Assembly (NCBI GenBank): GCA_028682925.1
Contig: JAJRAG010000072.1
Location: 1 to 6,247, forward strand
Reading direction: 5' to 3'
Origin: Methanomassiliicoccales archaeon
GTDB taxonomy: Archaea; Thermoplasmatota; Thermoplasmata; Methanomassiliicoccales; JACIVX01
Length of the DNA: 6,247 nucleotides
The notes beneath the pieces were generated by a model, which saw nothing but the letters and a program-made list of their open reading frames with translations, was not told the origin of the DNA and ran no database searches. How positions within the stretch are numbered: position 1 is the first letter of the stretch; each line of letters starts with the position of its first letter. Shown piece by piece: positions 1 to 5,444 of this stretch. The translations under genes were made by a program, and so were the position numbers.

Positions 1-1630
1 CATTCGCGTCTATCTCGGGAATCGATTCAGCCTTTCTCACCAATTCCTCAAATCTGGAATTGTCTCCTCTGCCAAGTCTCGTGGAAACCCAGCATTCAGC
101 CTCCTTGCGGAGTACTCGCGCCTTGTCTCTCTGATTTCCTGAGTTGGAAATGAATTCCTCAAAATAGGATACAGCGGTCTTATAGTTGCAGAGTTCGACA
201 TGCACGGTGCCCAGCCCCTCGAGGGCTCGCAGATGTTCCTGAAGCTTGTTTGGATCGTTCTTCGCCCTATTCTCTACTCTCTCCAGGTAAGGAACGGCTT
301 CAAGAAGTGAGTAGCGTTGGAGGCAGCTTTCGCCTGCCAGTAGCGAGTATCGGACACACTTGTCGTTTATGCCGGCAGTACAAAAGTGGTTCGAGAGTTC
401 CAATAGTAGACCATCATTAGGCAATCTGTTCTCCAATGCTTCCCCAATCAATCTGTGGATTTCCCTTTTCCTTGTCTGTGAGATCTGCTCGTACAAAACC
501 CGCCTTATCTTCTCATGGGTGAATTGGTAGTATTCTCCGGAACTCCTTATCAACTGATGCTCTTTCTCCATCAATTCGAGGGATTCCAGGAGAGCAAGTC
601 GGTCATAGGAGAATGCTTCGTGTAGAAGAAGGAAATCAAAGGACTCCCCAACTACCGCGGCTGCCTCCAATATCCTCCTATGTCGGATGGGGATTCTCTC
701 GATCCGCCTGAGAATAACCTCCTTGACAGTTGACGGAATCTCGATCTCCTTGAACTCGCTGGCTCTCCAAATACCATTGTGGACAGATATCGCGTTGCTT
801 ACGACGAGCAATTTCACGGTCTCAATCACGTAAAGCGGATTTCCCTCGCTTTCCGATGCGATTCTGCTCAAGAGATTCTCATCAATTGAGCCTTCCAGCA
901 TCCCTCTGACAACGGCATCGAGCTCATTAGGTTGCAATCGATTCAAGTTCAGTTCCTGGCAGACCCCTTCACGCCTCATGATCCGCAGACTTTCGACCAA
1001 TGGGCAACTCTTCTCCGGGTCCTCGGAACTGATGTCTTCAGGTCTATATGTGCCGACGATGAGAACCCGCATTCCCGATAGGTTCCTTGCCAAGAAATGA
1101 AGAAGTTGAGTACTTGCCGAGTCCGCCCAATGCAAATCCTCAAGACGCAATATTACTGGACTTTCACTGGAAATCGATCGCAAAAGCTCGAGAGTCGAGA
1201 ACAGCATCCGCTCACTCTCGGAACGAGGATCTCCAATCGATCCTTTTTCATCGATTTGAATTGTCCCCAGCAGGCTGGAACTCGGCTTGTATTTCTCCGC
1301 AGATTCCGCGAAGGCAGACCCCATCAATCTTTTGTCAGCATCGAAATCCCTTCTGGCTGTCGAAAATCGCGTGGTTGCAAGATACCGTCGAAAGGCCTCC
1401 TGGAATGGAAGATAGGGTGCAGGAGCGCCTGGTATGCATCTTCCGATCATAATCCCGCAACCAGTTGATCTGCCCAATCTCTCAAATTCTTCGCAGACTC
1501 TGGTCTTTCCAATCCCCGCCTCCCCCGCTAGGAGGATTAGATTTCCATTCCCTTTTATGGCCTCGCCGAGCTGACCAACCAGTGACTCAAGCTCGCGATC
1601 TCTTCCAACCATTGGAGGTCGAAGTCTCAC
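1..1630 (-). CDS. STAND/AAA-type ATPase with TPR-like C-terminal region (3' end beyond window)
   Basis: The reverse strand reads without a stop for 543 codons from GTG at 1630 to the left edge. From the N-terminus: a VGR-type entry motif (residues 8-10, VGRDREL), Walker A GEAGIGKT (36-43), a Walker B-like segment ending LEDLHWAD (163-170), and a sensor-like VGTYRPED (192-199). A winged-helix-like segment follows (FTHEKIRRVLYEQ, then RKREIHRLIGEALE), and from about residue 410 come helical TPR-like repeats. This order is typical of AAA_16/STAND ATPases related to MalT/LuxR-type and cyclase-linked regulators: ATP binding drives assembly and the repeats sense a ligand or partner. The usual acidic pair before LHWAD is Glu-Asp here. 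GTG at 1630 is preferred because GAGG lies about 10 bases upstream; ATG at 1612 is the alternative and has no ribosome site. The C-terminus, where an effector or DNA-binding domain might sit, is not visible, so the output is unknown. Rightward ORFs within it are antisense shadows. Confidence 0.88.
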   Translation of the reverse strand, partial: MRLRPPMVGRDRELESLVGQLGEAIKGNGNLILLAGEAGIGKTRVCEEFERLGRSTGCGIMIGRCIPGAPAPYLPFQEAFRRYLATTRFSTARRDFDADKRLMGSAFAESAEKYKPSSSLLGTIQIDEKGSIGDPRSESERMLFSTLELLRSISSESPVILRLEDLHWADSASTQLLHFLARNLSGMRVLIVGTYRPEDISSEDPEKSCPLVESLRIMRREGVCQELNLNRLQPNELDAVVRGMLEGSIDENLLSRIASESEGNPLYVIETVKLLVVSNAISVHNGIWRASEFKEIEIPSTVKEVILRRIERIPIRHRRILEAAAVVGESFDFLLLHEAFSYDRLALLESLELMEKEHQLIRSSGEYYQFTHEKIRRVLYEQISQTRKREIHRLIGEALENRLPNDGLLLELSNHFCTAGINDKCVRYSLLAGESCLQRYSLLEAVPYLERVENRAKNDPNKLQEHLRALEGLGTVHVELCNYKTAVSYFEEFISNSGNQRDKARVLRKEAECWVSTRLGRGDNSRFEELVRKAESIPEIDAN

Positions 1631-1641
1631 TGCCCCACAAT

Positions 1642-1676
1642 CCTCGTTGACTCAGCCCTCTATATTGACTTATAAA
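1642..1676 (-). promoter_or_regulatory. Archaeal promoter and ribosome site of the ATPase gene
   Basis: Read leftward, AAAATTTATAAG has a TATA element TTTATAA at 1676-1670. A start of transcription about 25 bases on would fall near 1645-1648, giving a leader under 20 bases. GAGG at 1645-1642 could serve as the ribosome site for GTG at 1630. The TATA box is seen directly; the transcript start is inferred from usual archaeal spacing. Confidence 0.55.
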
Positions 1677-1689
1677 TTTTGGTTTGCCC

Positions 1690-1755
1690 GATTTCCGTAT
1701 TTGAAATCTCGTGAACGGAAGGTCCAATCATCGCACTCCGTGACTGACCGTCACG
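1690..1755. repeat. Cluster of short inverted repeats in the divergent control region
   Basis: Three short inverted repeats lie between the two divergent promoters. GATTT (1690-1694) pairs with AAATC (1704-1708). TTCCGT (1693-1698) pairs with ACGGAA (1715-1720). CGTGAC (1739-1744) pairs with GTCACG (1750-1755) around a 5-base centre. CGTGA also occurs directly at 1710-1714. They could be operator half-sites shared by the ATPase gene and the small orphan gene. Repeats of 5-6 bases can arise by chance, so the regulatory reading is tentative. Confidence 0.35.
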
Positions 1756-1815
1756 ATCCAGCGGCGAATATCCCGTCATAGGAATGCCCTCAGGGAGAAC
1801 ACTTCTGTCAAGTGA

Positions 1816-1871
1816 AAAACCTTTATACTCTCAAGAACTAGGATAATAAGGGACTATTGGTCCTAGGGGGG
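1816..1871 (+). promoter_or_regulatory. Promoter, possible operator and ribosome site of the 70-residue gene
   Basis: An A-rich stretch GAAAAAC followed by CTTTATACTC (1821-1830) fits a BRE plus TATA box. The expected transcript start is near 1850. CTAGGA (1838-1843) and TCCTAG (1861-1866) form a perfect 6-base inverted repeat centred at about 1852, on that start. Inside it, GGAC (1851-1854) and GTCC (1860-1863) form a second small hairpin. GGGGGG at 1866-1871 is the ribosome site, 5 bases before GTG. A repressor bound at the palindrome would block transcription initiation; that role is inferred. Confidence 0.5.
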
Positions 1872-1876
1872 AAGAA

Positions 1877-2089
1877 GTGGTAACAATAGTAATAACACCA
1901 AAGCTTGGACCGCACGGGTCAGGGATGAAGTCTGCAGGGTTCTATGTTAAAGTGATTCTTGAACGTAGAGACCTAGACATGAGTAAAGCAGATTGGAATA
2001 AATACCGGATCCGACTCAACAAGAAACTCACAATAGCATTCGATCAGAATGGAAATCCGCGCCTGGTTCAACCTGGAAGCAAGAAATGA
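1877..2089 (+). CDS. Small orphan protein, 70 residues, function unknown
   Basis: GTG-started ORF (MVTIVITPKLG...) preceded by a G6 ribosome site 5 bases upstream and a well-placed TATA box, so expression is likely. The product is short and basic. It opens with a strand-like VTIVITPKL and a GPHGSG loop, then YVKVILERRDLD, a charged helix-like stretch with KADWNKYRIRLNKK, a second strand LTIAFDQNGNP and a lysine-ending tail. That suggests a small alpha/beta fold. There is no signal peptide, membrane segment or cysteine pair. I do not recognise the family and give no function. It is divergent from the ATPase gene and shares its control region, so the two could be co-regulated. An internal ATG at codon 17 is less likely because it would remove the first strand. 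The leftward ORF overlapping its 3' half is an antisense shadow. Confidence 0.65.
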   Translation: MVTIVITPKLGPHGSGMKSAGFYVKVILERRDLDMSKADWNKYRIRLNKKLTIAFDQNGNPRLVQPGSKK

Positions 2090-2139
2090 GAAAGATTGCT
2101 GTGACAATTCTGCTCCTTTCTGCTGATTCAAATCTCTAA
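2086..2139 (+). CDS. Possible 17-residue mini-ORF or truncated secretory gene start
   Basis: ATG at 2086 overlaps the stop of the 70-residue gene as ATGA, the usual form of translational coupling. The reading MRKIAVTILLLSADSNL ends at TAA. It has a positive N-terminus followed by a short hydrophobic run, like the beginning of a signal peptide or lipoprotein, but it stops before any mature region. No clear continuation was noticed downstream. It may be a microprotein, the remnant of a lost downstream gene, or chance. Confidence 0.2.
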   Translation: MRKIAVTILLLSADSNL

Positions 2140-2320
2140 TTCGTTCCGTTCTATCCAGTCGCTGAACAGCGGGTCTGCTAGGAACCACAACGTCTGATCA
2201 TTGAGAATGTGAACACGGGCAAAGGCTTCACACAGGATCTGGCAGTGACAACTCGTCCGAAACGTCAGGACTATCGATAGAGTTAGCATCGCATCTATGG
2301 AAAGAATCAATTCGACACAA
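2140..2320. other. Intergenic stretch without a convincing gene
   Basis: No ORF with a ribosome site or recognisable motif was found. A leftward 67-codon ORF (ATG at 2331, stop near 2128) spans most of it, but its start lies inside the hairpin arm and its sequence shows no known motif. The stretch separates a rightward gene from the end of a leftward operon, so it is a convergent spacer that may hold gene remnants. Confidence 0.4.
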
Positions 2321-2352
2321 TAACCCTCCATGCGAATATGATTGGAGGGTTA
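2321..2352 (-). terminator. Hairpin overlapping the stop codon of the DUF1638 gene
   Basis: TAACCCTCCA (2321-2330) and TGGAGGGTTA (2343-2352) form a perfect 10-base inverted repeat around a 12-base loop. The right arm contains the TAA stop codon of the leftward gene. The RNA after the hairpin starts UUGUGUCG, which lacks a strong U-tract. It is therefore either a weak terminator or a 3'-end protecting stem for the operon transcript. Confidence 0.6.
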
Positions 2353-3162
2353 CCTGGCACCAAGCAACTGTCTTGCTTTCTTGTAGGAGCTGTCTACCAC
2401 CCTAAGTGTGCATTCGAACGACTCTACCTTCAGACTGAATTTGTCGGAGAATTCCTTTATCTGGTCATCAAACGCTTTTCTGTTCCCTAGTCCGGTCTCC
2501 AGCTTCAAAACCTTATCGTACCCCATGTTCTCGAATATGATTTGAGCCTGCTCCATATCATCTGGATTCCGAAGTATCTGGAACTCGTTGAAGAATCTCC
2601 GCCAATTTGCGGCCCACATGGGGGTGAACTGGAAGGCGAGACTCGAGCTTCTGAGCTGCTCCAAATACTCCTCCGTCCCTCCAACCATCGTGCAAATGCA
2701 GTCGTCGACGATGTAGCCCTTTTCGTCCTTCAGGATTACAACTTTTGCTTTGGCCCGTTTTGCGATTTCGTCTATGCTTCTGAACGCATTTCCACAAATG
2801 CCATAGAATAACATGATTGAGTGGCATATGTGCCTTATCCTGTAGATCGCCGACGTCACATCTTCTCGGAGCTTAGCTGGACTCTGGTGCAAGGATATCG
2901 GTTTCATCCAGATTATAATCGATCTTTCCCGAGGGACAGTAGCGGTCTCAAGCCACTCTTCTGCCATCCTCACAACTTTCTTTTCTGGATCCAACCTCCT
3001 AATCTTGTTGATAATGCCCTTCGATTCATCGCTGTCAATCACATAAACGTTCGTGACTTCCAGATCGTTGTAGACAACGTGAGCTATTTCGTCCTCGAAG
3101 ATTTGACAACCAATGATTCCTAGAACTTGGTGTCGAGGGAATCTAGAAGGCAAAACCATCAC
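2350..3162 (-). CDS. DUF1638 family protein, corrinoid methyltransferase-associated
   Basis: The 270-residue product matches the layout I know for DUF1638. It has an N-terminal GIIGCQIFEDEI (residues 15-26, Cys19), a central FYGICGN (119-125, Cys123), then IVDDCICTMVGGTEEY (151-166, Cys155 and Cys157) and TPMW (180-183), where relatives usually show T-x-GW. These cysteines could hold a metal or bind a cofactor, though this is not established. DUF1638 genes are often found beside corrinoid methyltransferase genes in methanogens and some anaerobic bacteria; their exact role is unknown. The gene is the second of a leftward operon. Its GTG start overlaps the stop of the methyltransferase gene (GTGA, 4 bases shared), with an ATG directly following as an alternative start, which implies translational coupling. 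No signal peptide or membrane segment is visible, so it is probably cytoplasmic. The family call rests on motif memory, not a search. Confidence 0.7.
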   Translation of the reverse strand: MMVLPSRFPRHQVLGIIGCQIFEDEIAHVVYNDLEVTNVYVIDSDESKGIINKIRRLDPEKKVVRMAEEWLETATVPRERSIIIWMKPISLHQSPAKLREDVTSAIYRIRHICHSIMLFYGICGNAFRSIDEIAKRAKAKVVILKDEKGYIVDDCICTMVGGTEEYLEQLRSSSLAFQFTPMWAANWRRFFNEFQILRNPDDMEQAQIIFENMGYDKVLKLETGLGNRKAFDDQIKEFSDKFSLKVESFECTLRVVDSSYKKARQLLGAR

Positions 3163-4220
3163 CTGCGCATCAATTCAGTCCATCTCTCACCATGCGTCCG
3201 AGCTGTCTCCACCATGGCCTTCATATTCTCGAACGGCGTCTCAATGGCGAATCCACAACCTGGAGCGACAACGTCCGTTCCGGCCTCTATAGAAGCCCTT
3301 GTTTCCATCGAGACCTCTTCAGGAGTCCCATACAACAGGGTCGTCGTCGGGCTAACATTGCCAATTGTCGCGACTCTTCCACTGAGACGCTCCTTGACCC
3401 ATTTGATGTCCATCTGCTGATCGATGCTGAAGCCATTCGGGCGGGTCTCGACTATGTGGTGGAAATTCCTCGTCGTTTTCCCGCACATGTGGAGGATTAT
3501 CGGTCTGTCCATCTTCCTGATTGCATCCACAACCATTTTCTGATACGGCATCGAGAATTCTTCATATTGAGACTGACTCAATACTTCGTCGCTCGACGAC
3601 GAATCGACCAACGTGATGACATCTGCTCCAGCCTTTATTGCCCTGTCGGCATAGGCAATGTTCCACTCAGCGGCTTTCTCCAGTATTCCTTTCATGAATT
3701 CGGGATTGAGCGAGATGTCGACGATCGCGTCCTGCTCACCTCTCAGTTGCGAGGCCAACATGAATGGAGCAATTGTCCCACAGATAACTGGGACAGTCTT
3801 GTACTTCGAAGAGAGTTCCCTAATCGCTCGGAGCGTGATCGGTGCTCTTCCGTCCTTGAGAGGATTCGGGACCTTCACTCTCTTGAGCTCCTCGGGGGTC
3901 GTTATCAGTCTCTTCAATATTCCTGGCTGTCTGATAAGTCCCCTCGTCCCGGTAATCGCACCGAACGCGGAAGCGTCAACGGAGATGTCGAAAGGGACTC
4001 TTACGCTCTCAATTCCAACAAGCTTGTGAGCGGCTGCGGCCAACTTCGTCATGAGATGCGAATCGACGTGGGCTTCTGGCCAATATGCTCCGCATGCTCT
4101 CATCAAATCTATCGTACCCGTTTGCATCGGGCTCACGCAGGGAGGCCTATCCACCTCCTCAAGGTTCAAAACAGCCAGCAGTCTGTCCTTCTCGTTGACT
4201 CTCTCACCCCCCGTCTCCAT
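3159..4220 (-). CDS. MtaA/MtbA/CmuA-family methylcobamide:CoM-type methyltransferase (URO-D fold)
   Basis: The 353-residue length fits the MtaA/MtbA group of the uroporphyrinogen decarboxylase superfamily. N-terminal features include KDRLLAVLNLEEVDRPP (11-27), TGTIDLMRACGAYWPEAH (34-51) and VRVPFDIS (73-80), close to methanogen MtbA and MtaA. The zinc ligands are complete: His244 and Cys246 in HMCG, and Cys322 in APGCG. In this family zinc activates the coenzyme M thiolate, which takes the methyl group from a methyl-corrinoid protein. VDSSSSDEVLS (205-215) lines up with the corrinoid-side loop of relatives. The substrate branch (methanol, methylamine, methoxy compound, or a non-CoM thiol) cannot be told from sequence, so no symbol is given. 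It is the first gene of the operon and overlaps the DUF1638 gene by 4 bases. ATG at 4220 is used; no clear ribosome site precedes it and a short leader is predicted. The protein should be cytoplasmic. The equally long rightward ORF across it is an antisense shadow. Confidence 0.9.
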   Translation of the reverse strand: METGGERVNEKDRLLAVLNLEEVDRPPCVSPMQTGTIDLMRACGAYWPEAHVDSHLMTKLAAAAHKLVGIESVRVPFDISVDASAFGAITGTRGLIRQPGILKRLITTPEELKRVKVPNPLKDGRAPITLRAIRELSSKYKTVPVICGTIAPFMLASQLRGEQDAIVDISLNPEFMKGILEKAAEWNIAYADRAIKAGADVITLVDSSSSDEVLSQSQYEEFSMPYQKMVVDAIRKMDRPIILHMCGKTTRNFHHIVETRPNGFSIDQQMDIKWVKERLSGRVATIGNVSPTTTLLYGTPEEVSMETRASIEAGTDVVAPGCGFAIETPFENMKAMVETARTHGERWTELMRR

Positions 4221-4254
4221 TCTCTGTTGACTATGGTATGTTCGTGGACCAATT

Positions 4255-4264
4255 GAATATTTCG
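4255..4264 (-). promoter_or_regulatory. Probable TATA box of the methyltransferase-DUF1638 operon
   Basis: Read leftward, CGAAATATTC gives an A/T-rich TATA-like element centred near 4259. Usual spacing puts the transcript start near 4233, about 13 bases before the ATG. The absence of a Shine-Dalgarno match there suits a near-leaderless message. The match to consensus is modest. Confidence 0.4.
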
Positions 4265-4520
4265 TCCTGGAGATGAGCCTACCTACTCCAAAGATATTGA
4301 TATGGTCCGCGATTCCTTCATCCCTAGGATTGAAGGTGCTTCATGAAATTGGAAGTCTCGATGAGTATAGGGATTGACCTCTCTTCAACCTACCAAGGGG
4401 TAGAATTCTGACACCCGGAAAAACTCGTTTCATTAGTCAGGAATCCCTCTCTTAACAAATCAAGGACCAGAGCGCGCACCCTGTTACTTCACCAACTAGA
4501 TGTATGCCTGAGACATCAGA
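4265..4520. other. Divergent spacer between operon and winged-helix gene
   Basis: The 383 bases from 4221 to 4603 hold two divergent promoters and no secure gene. The one item of note is a 22-codon ORF at 4343-4411 (ATG, stop TGA), preceded by AAGGTG a few bases upstream. Its reading ends SIGIDLSSTYQGVEF, which recalls the phosphate-binding start of Hsp70/ASKHA proteins but is too short to call. The same frame stays open for about 39 codons after the TGA. No tRNA-like or riboswitch-like fold was recognised. Confidence 0.35.
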
Positions 4521-4597
4521 ATTATTAATATGGTGGAGACTTCTATAATATACTGAAATGAGGACAAGCCTCTCAAGGGGGCGTTCTGGGGCGGAGG
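4521..4597 (+). promoter_or_regulatory. Promoter and ribosome site of the winged-helix membrane protein gene
   Basis: Two A/T-rich elements, ATTATTAATA (4521-4530) and CTATAATATAC (4543-4553), are candidate TATA boxes. The second would start transcription near 4573. GGAGG at 4593-4597, 6 bases before ATG at 4604, is a strong Shine-Dalgarno match and fixes the start codon. Confidence 0.55.
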
Positions 4598-4603
4598 AAG
4601 AGT

Positions 4604-5275
4604 ATGGGGAATGACAAACTAGATGCCGAGATCCAGAGACAGATACTGAGAAGCCTAAGGGAATTCTATCCCATAAAGGTCGACGAGATTGTCTTGATCA
4701 CAGCCGTTCAGAAGAGCGTCAAGGAAGCCAGCATCGAATTGATTACGAAGTGCATAGGTATTTTGAAAGAAAAGGCATGGATAGAGGAGTCCGTGGTCAA
4801 AGCTCCTTTCGGTAAGACCGAGACAGTCAGGCTGAAGATCACCTCTACTGGAATTGAATACCTCCAGTCCTTGGAAGAGAAGGAAATCAAGGTCGAAGCG
4901 ATACCGGCTAAAGAAATAGAGTCGAGGCTAGTCGAAACGTATGATAGAATAAAATCGGACATGGAAGAGATGAAACAGGGGCTCGAGACAAGCCAGAAGA
5001 CCCTTGAGCTCGAAATGACAGAGATGCGTAAAAGAATCGCTGACCATGATCAAGTGATCCGGACTTACTTCGTAAGGGTTATTGAGACCTTTGGCGTATT
5101 CGTCGGCATATTCGCAGTTGTTGTTGTCATAATCGGAGACATTTCTAGTACTCTCGTAGGGGCTGGACCAGAGCTGGTTGCTATCATAATGATAGGCGTG
5201 CCAGTCACCGTCGTTCTCGCGATACTCGCCATGCTGTGGGGAATCAAGAGACTTGTACTTACCGCTCCCAAGTGA
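4604..5275 (+). CDS. Winged-helix, coiled-coil, two-membrane-segment protein
   Basis: The 223-residue product has three parts. Residues about 8-92 look like a winged helix-turn-helix: helices around AEIQRQILRSLREF and ASIELITKCIGILKEKAWI, then a wing with TETVRLKITSTGIEYLQSL, as in MarR/PadR-like domains. Residues about 102-148 are charged and heptad-like (RIKSDMEEMKQGLETSQKTL...), consistent with a coiled coil. Two hydrophobic segments follow, about 163-180 (FGVFVGIFAVVVVIIGDI) and 190-214, with a short cytoplasmic tail. This would tether the DNA- or protein-binding head at the membrane, probably as an oligomer. There is no signal peptide; the head is expected inside the cell. ATG at 4604 is fixed by GGAGG 6 bases upstream. 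It stands alone between a divergent operon and a convergent gene. A membrane-bound regulator or sensor is an inference; I cannot name the family or its target. The winged helix may serve protein contacts instead of DNA binding. Confidence 0.75.
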   Translation: MGNDKLDAEIQRQILRSLREFYPIKVDEIVLITAVQKSVKEASIELITKCIGILKEKAWIEESVVKAPFGKTETVRLKITSTGIEYLQSLEEKEIKVEAIPAKEIESRLVETYDRIKSDMEEMKQGLETSQKTLELEMTEMRKRIADHDQVIRTYFVRVIETFGVFVGIFAVVVVIIGDISSTLVGAGPELVAIIMIGVPVTVVLAILAMLWGIKRLVLTAPK

Positions 5276-5444
5276 TTCCAGCTACGCTGAAGCCATCAAG
5301 ACGAAGATACTCGAGAACCCGTATCGAAGATTCTTCTAGAGACCACTAGCGAAAAGAAGCAAGTGCGCAAAGACGAGGCTCTCATTCAAAGGTCTCGCCT
5401 TGTACTAGACTTCTATCGCTCATCGGGTGCAAGAGGGCCAATGC
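5276..5444. other. Convergent spacer with weak hairpin elements
   Basis: This 169-base stretch separates two converging genes. ACGAGGC (5373-5379) can pair with GCCTTGT (5397-5403), seven pairs including one G-U, around a 17-base loop; it could end the rightward transcript, though no T-tract follows. GAGACC (5339-5344) and GGTCTC (5391-5396) also form a perfect 6-base inverted repeat. No gene is supported here. Confidence 0.35.

Noticed and set aside
1087..1650. Three rightward ORFs of 61-123 codons
   Set aside because: They lie antisense to the ATPase gene, across its Walker A and Walker B coding region, and show no motif of their own.
1973..2188. Leftward 71-codon ORF over the end of the orphan gene
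   Set aside because: It is antisense to the 70-residue gene, which has its own promoter and ribosome site; this ORF has neither.
2128..2331. Leftward 67-codon ORF in the spacer after the DUF1638 gene
   Set aside because: Its ATG sits at the edge of the hairpin loop with no good ribosome site, and the product shows no recognisable motif. It could be a remnant but is not supported as a gene.
2542..3123. Rightward ORFs and an extra leftward ORF over the DUF1638 gene
   Set aside because: They are alternative-frame readings of a gene that shows clear family motifs and operon coupling.
3192..4256. Rightward 354-codon ORF across the methyltransferase gene
   Set aside because: It is antisense to a gene with complete family motifs, has no ribosome site or recognisable domain, and its product is an arginine- and histidine-rich antisense-type sequence.
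4708..5271. Leftward ORFs of 84 and 68 codons over the winged-helix gene
   Set aside because: They are antisense shadows; the serine- and threonine-rich products mirror the hydrophobic and charged codons of the real gene.
5281..5404. Rightward reading SYAEAIKTKILENPYRRFF and onward after the winged-helix gene, as a frameshifted extension
   Set aside because: It meets a stop after about 20 codons, has no start or motif, and the winged-helix protein already ends naturally after its second membrane segment.
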